64,000 nt of DNA from Ignelater luminosus (Eukaryota; Arthropoda; Insecta; Coleoptera; Elateridae), in contig VTPC01090700.1 in the NCBI GenBank assembly GCA_011009095.1, positions 1-64,000 on the forward strand, read 5' to 3'. Position numbers and translations under genes: made by a program. The notes under the pieces were generated by a model, which saw nothing but the letters and a program-made list of their open reading frames with translations, did not search any database and had not been told where the DNA came from. This document shows, piece by piece, positions 12,692 through 22,816 of the stretch (the stretch's first letter is position 1; every line of letters starts with the position of its first letter).

Positions 12692-12882
12692 GTCTGTGCC
12701 GGTCATCCTGTCACCAGGGCTTCGTACGTGACAGTGTAAGTATGCAGTAGCCCCTAGTTGGACTGTGACATTATTTATGGTGTTGTTCTCCGCCCCCGCC
12801 GCTCCTTCAGCTCTTGCAAAGTCCTCGAAATTGTTGTACCACAACTGCCGCCAGTCTGAGTATTTCTGTAGGTCCCTCCTTC
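12692..12882 (-). CDS. single exon, Dpr-like immunoglobulin V domain (N-terminal part)
   Basis: Read on the minus strand, the exon follows the acceptor TTCCCGTTGTTTGCAG and ends at GACCGGCACAGAC before the donor GTATGT. It gives 63 codons with no stop: a hydrophilic lead-in containing WRQLWYNNFEDFARA, then NNVTVQLGATAYLHCHVRSPGDRM. The run xNVTxQxGxTAxLxCxVRxxGDR is the A-to-B strand start of the first Ig domain in Dpr neuronal cell-surface recognition proteins, with the cysteine of the disulphide. Dpr proteins bind DIP partners at synapses; that role is known for the family and inferred here. G+C is well above the neighbourhood, as expected of an exon. The residues after GDRM (TGTD) differ from the usual strand C entry, so the donor could be an alternative one. 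No other exon was found, which implies very long introns. A different Ig-superfamily member is possible. Confidence 0.65.
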
Positions 12883-14896
12883 CTGCAAACAACGGGAATT
12901 ATATTGTTTTGCATTAAATAGCATCGTGTACGGGTGGGAACGTCTTGTTTTGATTATATAATACTTGTTTGACATGATCAAGACCTGTTGGATTAAATAG
13001 TATGCTGAAATTATGACAGCGTGGCGAGTTTACAAGAAATTTATGGAACTAACAACTTCGATTTTCAATATAAAGGGTGAAGCAGATCGTGGAATTTATG
13101 CTTGGATTTAATATGGGAGACTCAAAAATTATTTATCTCTTCCTCTGTTTGCACGCGGTTTTGTAAAGGCAATAGAATTGCGGTACTGTGGTTTTAAGTA
13201 AACTTTGTGGTCAAACCAACTAAAAGGGCCTATAGTAAACCGCTTGATAGCTCTTGACAAAGTGTACTACGCAAAACTGCTAACCCTCCTTGCTTCTTAT
13301 TTACAGTATGTAACAATGGTTTTGTAATAGTTACTATTTAATGATGCGACACAAGTTTATTGCGTTTTCTCGAACTAATATGTACCAAAGAAACTACACC
13401 GTGGCAGGCAAAAGCGTTTCCACTCTGATTTATATATTTTTTCATAACAATAATTGATTAACTCAATTTCCGAAATGGTTTAGAATGAATTACATTGATC
13501 GTTAAAAACGATGACAATTCCAATAAACAAACAAAAGGGAAAGAAATTAATTGCACCTGTCCAATACATTTATTCATCATCGATTATCTTTCATCCTGGA
13601 CCGCTTCACCTGCAAACATTTACGCCTTTATTGCATTTTGTCAGGAATACTGTGACGTATATCTTTGCATACTACAATTGACAAAAATCGCTTTATAATG
13701 GGCTTTTGAATAGACCTCTGTATGGAGATTTTTTTCAAACACCATCTTCTATTATCTTGTATGAATTAAGTATGGTTAGTAACATCTAAATTCATTGAAG
13801 TTTGTATAACATACACAAGTTTGACTTGAGGAAACTTGGGAGCTAAACTTGTACAAACTAATGAAGTGGTAGCGTGAAGCTTGTATGTGAGAACTTATAT
13901 ACGGTCTGTTCAGTTATTTGTCCACATTGTGCTGTGGTTCAATAGATTTCATTTCGATGTGTTACAAGCACAGATGATTTTGTCTTTGTTCGCAACAAAT
14001 TTATACAGAAATTAATTTCGTGGGGGGAAATTCATTAGATAGTAATTTAAGACTATAGTTTAAAAGAGAGCAGGAAGGTTATTGAACTCAAATGAAAGTA
14101 AGAAAAACTGTAGCTAATTAGAGGAAGCAAAAAAGTTTTACGGCGGCGGAAATACGAAAGTAAGCTACTTGTTTCTTTCTTTCTTTCTTTCTGATAAAAA
14201 CTAGTCAATAAAATAGTAAAAAGCAAAAACAATATTTGCTTACTAGGTATGTTCTTAATTTTCCAAATCTTAAAGTTGCAAAGCAGCTAATTACTTAGGC
14301 AGAACACTGTGTAATGACGGCCACTTAAGAGACGTTTTTATCTTAAAAATTGATAAAATATAATTACTCGATGCCCAACAAAGAATTAAATTAGTCTAAA
14401 TTTGCTATTCAAATAGATTAATATCCTACGAAGGTTTACAGCCAGTGCCGGACCCTCGTCATTAATTATTCAACAATTAAACTGGTCACTAAAAGTATTA
14501 ATTAAAACTCGTTCAATTCAATAACGTGAAAATTCGAGAGGGCGTAGCATTGACTATGTAACAGCAAAGGCATAAATAAAAATTTTTAACTTAAAAGTAA
14601 AACACCAACAGGTCAGTATTAGTAAAAATTGTTGCATTTTTAAAACCAGTCATAAGATATTGCCAGAAATATCATTTTTATAATTTTTGTGGCTTGCAAT
14701 TTTAGTTCTAAATGTTATAAATAACTTATAAATAAAATAAATTAAAATAAAAAGATTTTAAGTTAATTCTGGATGTAACAAGTACAGCGTCATTTATCAA
14801 ACACCTTCTACTGATGTTTCTATCCAACAATATACCTAATATTATACCTGAGAAGCGAGGAATAAAACATCTAACCAAACGAGCTTACTATGTATA
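12883..14896. other. gene-free stretch, likely intron
   Basis: This lies upstream (minus sense) of the Ig exon. No further exon is recognised. It holds a (TTTC)n microsatellite at 14172-14191. Confidence 0.4.
14172..14191 (+). repeat. (TTTC)n microsatellite
   Basis: About five TTTC units form a simple tandem repeat. Confidence 0.9.
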
Positions 14897-15984
14897 CGAG
14901 GGCGGTTTAAGAATAAAAGTAAACGAAAGGAAAAAAAACAATTGCTCAAGTTAAATTTTATTTATTTTTCAACGTAACTTCTTTTTAACTCAGTACACTT
15001 CTCCCAACGATGTTCTAGTGCAAGTTTACCATTTTTATAAAGTGATTTATCAAGTCCTGCAAAATATCTACTCACAGCATTCATAACGTTAGCGTCACAT
15101 GAAAAGTTTTTCCCTCCAAGCCATTTTTTCAGATTAGAAAACAAATGGAAGTCACAGAGAGCCATATCGGGCGAATAATTCGAATATTAATTTGTGTATT
15201 TTAGCCATTGCAATTGCTGATTGTTTTTCCTTTTTGCATATAATCTGTAGAACTGACTCCCTGTGAATCCCAGAAAACAGTGACCATAACCTTTCCAGCT
15301 GATAATAAGGATTTTGCCTTCTTTGGAGAGAGCTCTTTGCTTCCGGTCCACTGCTTCGATTGTTTCTTTGTCTCTGGTGGATCCATGCCTCATTCACAGT
15401 TATGAATCTCCGCAAATATCCACTTTGGTTCCCCCCGAAACGTTCCAAATACTCGGACGAAACATCCATTCAAACACGTTTTTGATCTACCGTTAACAAT
15501 CGCTGCACTCACAGCTTCTTCATGCTCAGATGTTCGTGCAAGATGTTATGCACACCATCTATGATCACGATCTTATGGATTTCTTCTATCATTTGTCCAG
15601 TTGTTACCTCATTTGAACGACCACTTCGGTGTTAATCTTCACAACTTGTTCGGCCACGTTTAAATCTAGCAACCCACGTGTATACCATTTTAAACGACGG
15701 ATACGATTCACCAATAACTGTATCATAATTATCTTTAATCTGAGTGATTGTCTTCCTTTTAAAAAATAGAATTTTATGACGGTGTGAATCTCTTTACTTT
15801 TTATTTTTACGAAATGTATTGACAGTGCTCTCTTTCACGACTTGTCAAATACAAACTACGCAGTTTTCCAAATTGTTATTCTACATTTGCTCGTTTGAAA
15901 GATGAAACAAACAAGCGAGAAAACAATTTTATTATTAACATTGTTGTACGTAGTTGATTTACCGTAATTATCAAACCTCCCTCG
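14897..15984 (-). mobile_element. mariner element, internally deleted
   Basis: The left end begins CGAGGGCGGTTTAAG just after TA (14895-14896). The right end finishes AACCTCCCTCG just before TA (15985-15986), so a TA target duplication is retained. The length is 1088 bp, against about 1.29 kb for the other mariner in this window. The outer ends share their first 12 or so bases with those of the mariner at 32461. Inside is a broken transposase on the minus strand. Confidence 0.85.
14962..15830 (-). pseudogene. mariner transposase, broken
   Basis: Pieces in order on the minus strand are: an N-terminal VIKFYFLKG; WVARFKRGRTSCED followed by an in-frame stop; SGRSNEVTTGQMIEEIHKIV; a deletion of about twenty codons; HNILHEHLSMKKL; LLTVDQKR; MDVSSEYLERF; ITVNEAWIH; an SAGKVMVTVFWDSQG block in another frame; then SPDMALCDFHLF and the C-terminal WEKCTELKRSYVEK. 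The first catalytic Asp (normally VDETW) is Asn. The block with the second Asp (HDNAP) is deleted. Only the last Asp region (SPDxAxCDF) remains. Mariner transposases normally cut and paste at TA; this one cannot. Confidence 0.85.
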
Positions 15985-15986
15985 TA

Positions 15987-16828
15987 TCATGAAATGCCAG
16001 AAAGAATAAAGTACAGTACCGTCGAAAATTGCCTTTGTCGGGCTTTATACTCAAAGTGTATAAAACTGCTGCTATAGCCGACTGTTTACGTTTGTTAAGA
16101 AATTCCTCAACTCTGTTTAAAAATTGTCAGTGTGCTTACTCTACGTATCAAAACTGGTGAAAATTAAGTACGTGAAAGAATTAAAAAAATTTGGTAAACA
16201 AGATGGTTATGTTTCGAACGAATCAAATGAGCTCAATGCGTGAAGTTACGTTTAAAGAGCTTTCTAATTGTTTTTCTTCTTTTGTTTAAATAATGACCAG
16301 GTATGCTGACCATTTTCTTATTCATTATTGCATTTTTCTTATGATAATAGAACCAACACCGACGGATGATGCTACCTTCGTCATTGTATATTTACCATCT
16401 GAATTGGTTTCTAACACAATTATTTCAATTATATATTTATGATTTATAGTCCTCTACATTCAACTGAGGTATTGAAAACTAAGTTTTCCATCGATTTGTT
16501 TGTTGTTCTTGTTTCAAAGTACTAATTTAACTTGGTGCATCACAATTCCTACATTAATATCATTTAATTTTTTTTATACAAAACCTAGAAAACATATACT
16601 GATTACTTCAGTGGCAGTTTTTAAGCATACACGTAATAATAGATCCTTTTCATTAAGAAACTCAAATAAGTGCACCTGTAGTGTTTCCGTTTAAAGGAAC
16701 ATGCCGTTCATTATTCACGGATTATTTCAATTAACCCCTATCATAATCCCACAACGTTTTGAAAACAAGGTAGAGATTATTCAGCAATTAATAAAGTAAA
16801 CATATGTCCGGAAATGCACCTTTCTTGA
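15987..16828. other. gene-free AT-rich stretch
   Basis: Nothing is recognised. The 64-codon open frame at 16500-16694 looks like chance. Confidence 0.4.
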
Positions 16829-18290
16829 TATACAGGGTGTTTACATTTACTAGACATTTCTTGTGTATTTTAGTATCTGAAAAACAGTCAGGTATTAAGA
16901 TGAAATGTTTTTTTATTTACAAGTTGTTATAGTCAAAATTACTACCAAAGGCAGGGATGCAAAACCGTACGTACAAGTCTTAAACAAAGTACATTACATT
17001 ACTGAAGAAATGAGCAATTTAGAATTTTTTAATATCAACTTTTAATTTAAAAACCATAATCTTACATTTCTGTTGTGAATAAATTTGTTGTTTTAAAAAG
17101 ATTCAAATTCTTAAAAGTCCTTCAAACTCAATTTTAGATATTAAGATTTTTTATTTTTCAGAATTTTGGAAACGACTTGGGATCTAGACACGAATTTTTT
17201 GCGCAACTGTAATAAGAAACCATCATTCTAACGAAATTCAATCTTAGAGTCCGACAAGTTGTAGAATATCTGGCGATGTGATGATGATTTTAAATTTAAG
17301 GTTGGTGGAAACTGTTTAAACTGATTTTCGTTCCAAAATACCTAGTGAAAAGTAATAGAGGGAACGACAAAAATGAATTAAAGGTACAATAGTATTTGAG
17401 AGACTGATTTGGAGTTTATATTAAATTAGAAGAATTCAGAATTCAATAGTAAACGGAATACTAGGGTATCATACTATTAAATAAATCTATCAATACTTTG
17501 TCTAGTAGGAGTTCACAGACTGAGCTATTGAAGTGACAGTGTGAACGGTAATGTCGAGAAGTCGTTATGTAGATCAACAATCAAAGAGTATACATTGTTA
17601 GAATAGAGAGATTAGTGATGAAGTTTAAGAACTTCATAGTCGTAACAACCCTAATTATCAATTTGTAAATGTGTTCAGAAATTAGCTATAAAAAAAAAGG
17701 TTTCAACTAGAAAAAACTAGAACTGATGTCTAAGATAACTTTTTTCCACAACAACTCTCCATTCATATTCTAGTATTTCTTCGTTATCACAAAAAATCAC
17801 TTTATAGAGTAAATTTTGTGTCAGATAGTCACCGGCTCTGCTGCCGAAATAAACTGAAAATCAAACCAATTCCTTTAAAAAATTATTAATAACATTAAAA
17901 TCAAACGTTTCAATAAAGGTGTTTCGTGAATTAGAGTGATGCAAAATAAGTAAGAAAGTACCTTAACTACGCGTCATTGCATTGGTAGAAATACTTAAGT
18001 TCTATACAAAATGTTGATGTTTCACTGTAACCATGCCGAATATTGCACGGGGTTCTTAAGGCATTGAGAAACAATTATTAGAAATTCGGGAAAACAATAC
18101 ATCCCGTGAGAGAATACAAGGGAAGAGATGATCAACACAAAAGAACTGTACTGATAGTAGACACTTTATATCAACAACGCATAAAAAACTTCATCTTAAT
18201 TTTGCACATTGTTCTAAAGGTATCGAACAAACAAAAACCCTGAATCGGTACCCTAATTTACAAAACTGCTTTTACTGGGCACCCTGTATA
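16829..18290. mobile_element. putative element bounded by inverted TATACAGGGTG ends
   Basis: TATACAGGGTG at 16829-16839 faces CACCCTGTATA at 18280-18290, giving a 1.46-kb interval with inverted ends. The similarity beyond about 11 bases is weak. No transposase frame is readable inside; short runs such as MPNIARGS (about 18032) could be chance. Two independent copies of a common repeat could also produce this arrangement. Confidence 0.4.
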
Positions 18291-18299
18291 TAAGTACAA

Positions 18300-18993
18300 A
18301 AGAAAGACTACTGCTGGTAATGACTAATAAATTAGCTAAAATGATCGGATATATGAATAGCACATAAGTGCAGTAAATCAAATTAACAATGATTTTGACT
18401 AACATTTAAAGTAGAGTAGAATTTAGAAGTAAGCAATTAGAAAATTAAACAGACAGTTATCAGAAAAAAGTTGAGAAATTTAAAAACTAAAAGTGACAAA
18501 TATCAAATTAAGAGAAAATAAACAGAAGAAAAGAAAAGAAACACTAGAAAAAGAAATAAAGAAAAAACCAGAGCACAACAACCACTTATGAAAGATGTAG
18601 AAATAAAAAATGAGAAAACTAAATGTCAGGAAATAAAAAGAAAAGCACAAGAGAGCATCACTCGCAAATGAGCTAAATACATGAAACAAAGAGCCAGAAA
18701 TCTTTAGAACAATCAGGAAATTGAAAGCACAGGAAATATACATATCAGACGGTATCCCAAGAAAGTAAAAAAAACAAAAACAGAGCTTTAAAGATCATCC
18801 GAAAAAGGTAAGTAAAGACAGAAAATGTGTAAGTTGGACACAGAAAATCACTAAACAGTAAGAAGGAAAGATAATTGAATAGAAAGGAAACTCAACAAAC
18901 AACAAAAAGAAATTCATAGTAAACAGAAGAAAAGAGCAAAATAAGAGTTAGGCTACTCAAAAAGAATACAAGAGATCAGCTATAACAAGATAC
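18300..18993. other. purine-rich non-coding stretch upstream of LTR element
   Basis: The plus strand is dominated by A and G with many short lysine/glutamate-like frames, all broken. A similar purine-rich style continues on the other side of the LTR element (21647-21960). The element may therefore have landed in an older A-rich repeat. Confidence 0.35.
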
Positions 18994-18997
18994 ATAG

Positions 18998-19227
18998 TGT
19001 GATGATATTAAAAATGTAAATGTGATGATATTAAAAATGTAGTGATATTTGAAAATGGTGAAAAAAAGAGAGTATAAAAAAAATTTTGTTTTTTGTTTGA
19101 TAAATGTAATGACAGTAAAAAATAAATAAATTAATATTGTCAAGAAAATAGCGTTTTAATAAAAAAATTAAGAACCAAACGAAGAAAAATAAGGACCCGG
19201 AGAAAAAGAGCATTCCATATCATAACA
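18998..19227 (+). repeat. 5' LTR with duplicated first 23 bases
   Basis: The LTR proper is 19021-19227. Its first 20 or so bases (TGTGATGATATTAAAAATGT) are also present at 18998-19020. The target duplication ATAG sits before 18998, so the duplication is part of the inserted element. TATAAAAA at 19073 is a plausible TATA box. Confidence 0.85.
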
Positions 19228-19235
19228 TAAAAAAT

Positions 19236-19252
19236 TGGCGTCCCAACGTGGT
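19236..19252 (+). promoter_or_regulatory. primer binding site, lysine tRNA type
   Basis: TGGCGTCCCAACGTGG, 8 bases after the LTR, matches the start of the lysine-tRNA (K1,2) primer site TGGCGCCCAACGTGG with one inserted T. The tRNA assignment rests on memory of that consensus. Confidence 0.7.
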
Positions 19253-19313
19253 AGGGCAAGTTAAATAAAAGACATAATTATCATTTTGTTAGTTGTCTGT
19301 TGGTAGTGGAAAG

Positions 19314-20465
19314 ATGTCAAAGCGAGGTAAATCGGTAGATAGTAGAAAAAGGGACAAAAGAGAGGAAGAAAATATTGAAATTGAACAGATGGAAGAAGAA
19401 AGTACAAGTATGGAGGAGACCATGGGAGATGTTGAAAAGGGAGATAAAGAGCAAAAAGAAAAAAGACAACAACAACCAGATTTACTTAAAATATTAATAG
19501 AAATGAAACAAGACCAAGATAAAATATTTGAAGACCAAACTAAAAGATTTGAAGACCAAACCAAAAGAATAGGAGACCAAAGTAAAAGATTAGAAGAGAT
19601 TAAACAAGATAATACTAAAAGATTTGAAGAAATCAATCATAATCAAGAGAAAAGATTTGAAGAAATTAAAAGAAAATTTGAAGATCATGAGAATAGATGG
19701 GATAATATTGTTAAAAACATGAGAGGTGAAATACAAGAAGAGGTGAATAATAAGATAGATGAATGTCAGAATGAAATGCGTAGGAAAATAGAAAGACACC
19801 AAGAAGAAATTATCAACATGTTACAAATAAGGGATGCAGATATAAATGAGAAAATTAAGGAGCAAGAAACAGCACAAGAAAACTACCAGCAGAATGTGAA
19901 AATAGAATTAGAAAAAATAAACAAAAATGTTGAAGAGAAATCAACAGCAGGTAATCATGGACCAAGTCATTATTGTATATTAGATAGCGGGATTCAAAAT
20001 ATGGCAAAATTCTCAGTAAACCACAAACGAATAAATCCAAAAGAAAGAATTAACAGTTCACCAATCAGAGATGGAAATTTGAAAAATAAGATAAAGACTA
20101 ATTACCAAAAAGAACAATTTTATCAAAATAACAATAATAATAAAGAAAAATTGGAATGTACTATTAATAGGCAGAATAAACTAAGAAGAGCAAGAAAAGC
20201 GGAAAGAAGAAACAAAATGAAGATGACAATGGAAAATGAAAGGTTGGAGGGGATCAAAGTCAAAAGAAAATCTAAAAATAAGACTAGAAAGAAAAATAAG
20301 GAATTGAGGTATAAAATATTTAAGAAAGATAGTAAATCCAAAACAAGGATGGAAAAATATAAAATGATAATGAAAAAAAATTTAAAGAATTTACTATCAG
20401 GAGTCATAGAGGAACAAAGAAATTACAAATACAGAAAAAGAAAGAAAATCAAAGAACTAGAATAA
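19314..20465 (+). CDS. gag-like coiled-coil protein of LTR element
   Basis: The first ATG in frame is at 19314 with A at -3; the frame is open five-prime of it only through non-ATG codons. The 383-residue product has a charged N terminus, then a long coiled coil (about residues 55-215) with internal repeats of the type FEDQTKR, IGDQSKR, FEEINHNQEKR. After STAGNHGPSHY the C-terminal 165 residues are extremely basic (KxRR, RKxNK runs) and would bind nucleic acid. No CCHC knuckle, protease or polymerase motif is visible. The likely role is particle assembly or RNA binding, as for Gag. The change of character at about residue 220 could mark a junction where pol was deleted and a different reading frame joined; that is inference. 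Confidence is high that it is translated in principle and moderate that it is Gag. Confidence 0.7.
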   Translation: MSKRGKSVDSRKRDKREEENIEIEQMEEESTSMEETMGDVEKGDKEQKEKRQQQPDLLKILIEMKQDQDKIFEDQTKRFEDQTKRIGDQSKRLEEIKQDNTKRFEEINHNQEKRFEEIKRKFEDHENRWDNIVKNMRGEIQEEVNNKIDECQNEMRRKIERHQEEIINMLQIRDADINEKIKEQETAQENYQQNVKIELEKINKNVEEKSTAGNHGPSHYCILDSGIQNMAKFSVNHKRINPKERINSSPIRDGNLKNKIKTNYQKEQFYQNNNNNKEKLECTINRQNKLRRARKAERRNKMKMTMENERLEGIKVKRKSKNKTRKKNKELRYKIFKKDSKSKTRMEKYKMIMKKNLKNLLSGVIEEQRNYKYRKRKKIKELE

Positions 20466-21421
20466 ATACTACAAGAGAATGTTAAAGTAAAAATTAGAAG
20501 CCAATGTTGACAAAAATAACCAAAGAAGAATAGGGAACATTGCGTATTAGGTTTGACAAGAAGGTATGAATGATGCTTGAATGAATGTGTTAAAGATAAT
20601 CATAATGAGTTAAATAATTATTAATGAAGTATTTTTAAATGATGATAATTAATTATGAAGATTTCAATATGAAGTTAGTAGAATAATAATGATTATAATA
20701 ATAAATCATTAATGATATGATTGATAATATTAAAAGAAAAGGTCAAAATTTGATCCTTAATATGAATAAGTAAAGATAAAATATGATATTGAAGTAGATA
20801 AATGAGGCAGGGAGTTAAGTTATATGAAAAAAACGTTACTATTAGAGAAAATAATTTTTGCAATTTCTTAAGAAGTTGTAGAAAATGATTTGTATGAATG
20901 CAGCATGAATGAAAGCTAGTTGGAAAATAGATGAAAATAAGGGAGAAATAGGAAGGAAATGTGAAATAAAATGAAAATATCGAATATTGAGTTAAAAAAA
21001 AACAATAAAAAAAATCCTGTATAAAATGTTAATAATGTTAACTAAACTTATAAAATTTTAAATTGTTATTCTGTTGAAATAATGTAATGTCAAAGATACA
21101 ATTAACAAATGTCAAAAATGACAATTAACTAATGTCAGGAAAAAAATGAATGAATGACAGTTGCCTAATGTCAAAATGACGTTCGACAAATGTCAAAGTG
21201 CAAGACCGTCAATTCAAATAATTAAGGTTAGAATAAAAACATAAAATAAAACACCATAAAAAAAATGATTATGTATATCATGAAACAAAACAATATCTAT
21301 TATATTACATAAGACAAATAAAAGAAACAAAGATCAAATTGTAATGGAATTCACAATATATTTTAGTTAATATTAATCAAAATTTAAGTTATAGTATAAA
21401 ACGCTTAAAATTTATATTAAT
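20466..21421. other. internal non-coding part of LTR element
   Basis: This is very AT-rich with no open frame of note. It includes a cluster of TGTCA motifs on both strands at about 21085-21200 (for example ATGTCAAAAATGACA and ATGTCAAAATGACG). This is where pol would be expected. Confidence 0.6.
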
Positions 21422-21433
21422 ATGGAGGGGAAA
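21422..21433 (+). promoter_or_regulatory. polypurine tract
   Basis: ATGGAGGGGAAA lies immediately before the 3' LTR, the expected position of the plus-strand primer for reverse transcription. Confidence 0.85.
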
Positions 21434-21642
21434 TGTGATGATATTAAAAATGTAGTGATATTTGAAAATGATAAAAAAAGAAAGTATAAAAAAAAATTTT
21501 TGTTTTTTGTTTGATAAATGTAATGACAGTAAAATATAAATAAATTAATATTGTCAAGAAAATAGCGTTTTAATAAAAAAACTAAGAACCAAACGAAGAA
21601 AAAATAAGGACCCTGAGAAAAAGAGCTCTCCATATCATAACA
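21434..21642 (+). repeat. 3' LTR
   Basis: It starts TGTGATGATATTAAAAATG and ends CATAACA. It is a near-identical partner of 19021-19227 and lacks the 23-base duplication seen at the 5' end. Confidence 0.9.
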
Positions 21643-21646
21643 ATAG

Positions 21647-22168
21647 GAACTAGAAACAAACAACTTAAGTAGACAAAAGGGAAAGTTTATCTACTTTTCA
21701 AGAACGAGAAGATAAATAGAAGAAATCAGAAAAATCTAAGAAAAGATGATAGAGACGACAAAGGCGAAGATACGAAAACATGAAGTAAATTCCATGCCCA
21801 CCAGAGAGAATAAGAAATTGGAGAAAGAAGTATCTCAATATCTCTATAATCGATGCATTTTCGGAAGGTATCGACTACATGGAAATAAGAAAAATGAGAA
21901 GATTTGAACAGCTTGTAGTACTGTCCGCAGAGTTTTTCGACTTGCATTTATTAAAAACATCGATTTAGTTTCTACTATAGTTTCTGCAGCCGTCTGATGA
22001 TCATTTGAAGAAAGGCATTAGGCATTCTTCATGTTCTTGATATAATAAGATTTGCCGAGAATTTGTCTTACCTGCACTTAGTATTAAGTAGTTTGAGAAA
22101 CACAATATTTCATTAATTAGGATTTCAAACTCAAAGCGTTTTATATTCGAATATTTAAAATGAACGTA
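21647..22168. other. gene-free purine-rich then AT-rich stretch
   Basis: There is no supported gene. The first 300 bases resemble the purine-rich DNA before the LTR element. Confidence 0.35.
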
Positions 22169-22563
22169 CAGTCAACGAAATAAATGTTTTCAATACTTGA
22201 AAAACAACGAAATTCTGACTTTAACAGGCAATAAAAGGAGAGTGGGTTTAGAAATTTAAAAAATTCAAACGCTAATTTCCTTATTAAACATATTTCTACA
22301 TTTGCTAATTTTTTGCTCGAAACCCCAGGGTTATCTCGCACTTTTTTCAGCAATAATCGTATATTTCGGTTTGATAATTTCTTAGGCCTCCCTGGAGAAG
22401 ATTTTAGCTCTAATCTGTCTTCATTTTTAATATGATTTATTACGTTATACCCTGTTTGGATATTTACATTTAACGTATTCGTAATTTCAGCGTGCGTTTT
22501 TCCGTCTGTATGGTTAAAATAAATTAATTGAATAATTTCGCTACGTGTTCTTTTAACAGGCAT
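22141..22563 (-). pseudogene. Tc1-like transposase, DNA-binding domain only
   Basis: The start chosen is the ATG at 22563 (MPVKRTRSEI). An upstream in-frame extension exists only through a TTG. Residues 1-50 are a paired-type helix-turn-helix (KTHAEITNTLNVNIQTGYNVI). Residues 58-64 are the linker GRPKKLS with an AT-hook-like GRPKK. Residues 65-88 begin a second helix-turn-helix (RDNPGVSSKKLA). Beyond about residue 88 the similarity ends abruptly, no DDE catalytic residue is present, and the frame runs through the left inverted repeat into flanking DNA. The 140-residue product could still bind the inverted repeats if expressed and might repress transposition. That is speculation. Confidence 0.8.
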
Positions 22564-22814
22564 CTTAAATTTAAGTTTACTGATCAAACAGTCACGATAA
22601 TATTAACTAAATTTGCAAAAATCTATTCTTACTTACCTTAAGGACACTTGATTTTACTTCATATCAAGTTTCGCAGATAATACTTTCTTCTATAAATTAA
22701 TAATAAAGCAGGTGTCGCGTCATTTTTTTAAGATAATAATTAACAGAGTAATCAAATAATAAAGTTGAAATTTCATGTATTTTTTTAAATTGAAAACATT
22801 TATTTCGTTGACTA
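22169..22814 (-). mobile_element. Tc1-like transposon, internally deleted
   Basis: The 25-bp ends are inverted copies: the left begins CAGTCAACGAAATAAATG and the right ends CATTTATTTCGTTGACTA. They differ only in the first base, and TA flanks each side (22167-22168 and 22815-22816). The element is 646 bp, about half the usual size. It retains only the N-terminal DNA-binding half of the transposase, so it can move only with help. Confidence 0.85.
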
Positions 22815-22816
22815 TA

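Larger units (their letters stand above)
18998..21642 (+). mobile_element. non-autonomous LTR retrotransposon, gag-like ORF only
   Basis: Two LTRs of about 208 bp begin TGTGATGATATTAAAAATG and end CATATCATAACA. They lie at 19021-19227 and 21434-21642 and differ by few substitutions and small indels. A tRNA-lysine-like primer site follows the 5' LTR (19236) and a polypurine tract, ATGGAGGGGAAA, abuts the 3' LTR (21422-21433). ATAG flanks both sides (18994-18997 and 21643-21646), a 4-bp target duplication as in Ty3/Gypsy-type elements. The single long ORF (19314-20465) is coiled-coil. No protease, reverse transcriptase, RNase H or integrase is present, so replication would need enzymes from another element. 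The similar LTRs and open ORF suggest a fairly recent insertion. Confidence 0.9.

Noticed and set aside
19289..20407. Minus-strand frames rich in Leu and Phe
   Set aside because: These are antisense shadows of the Lys/Glu-rich ORF of the LTR element.
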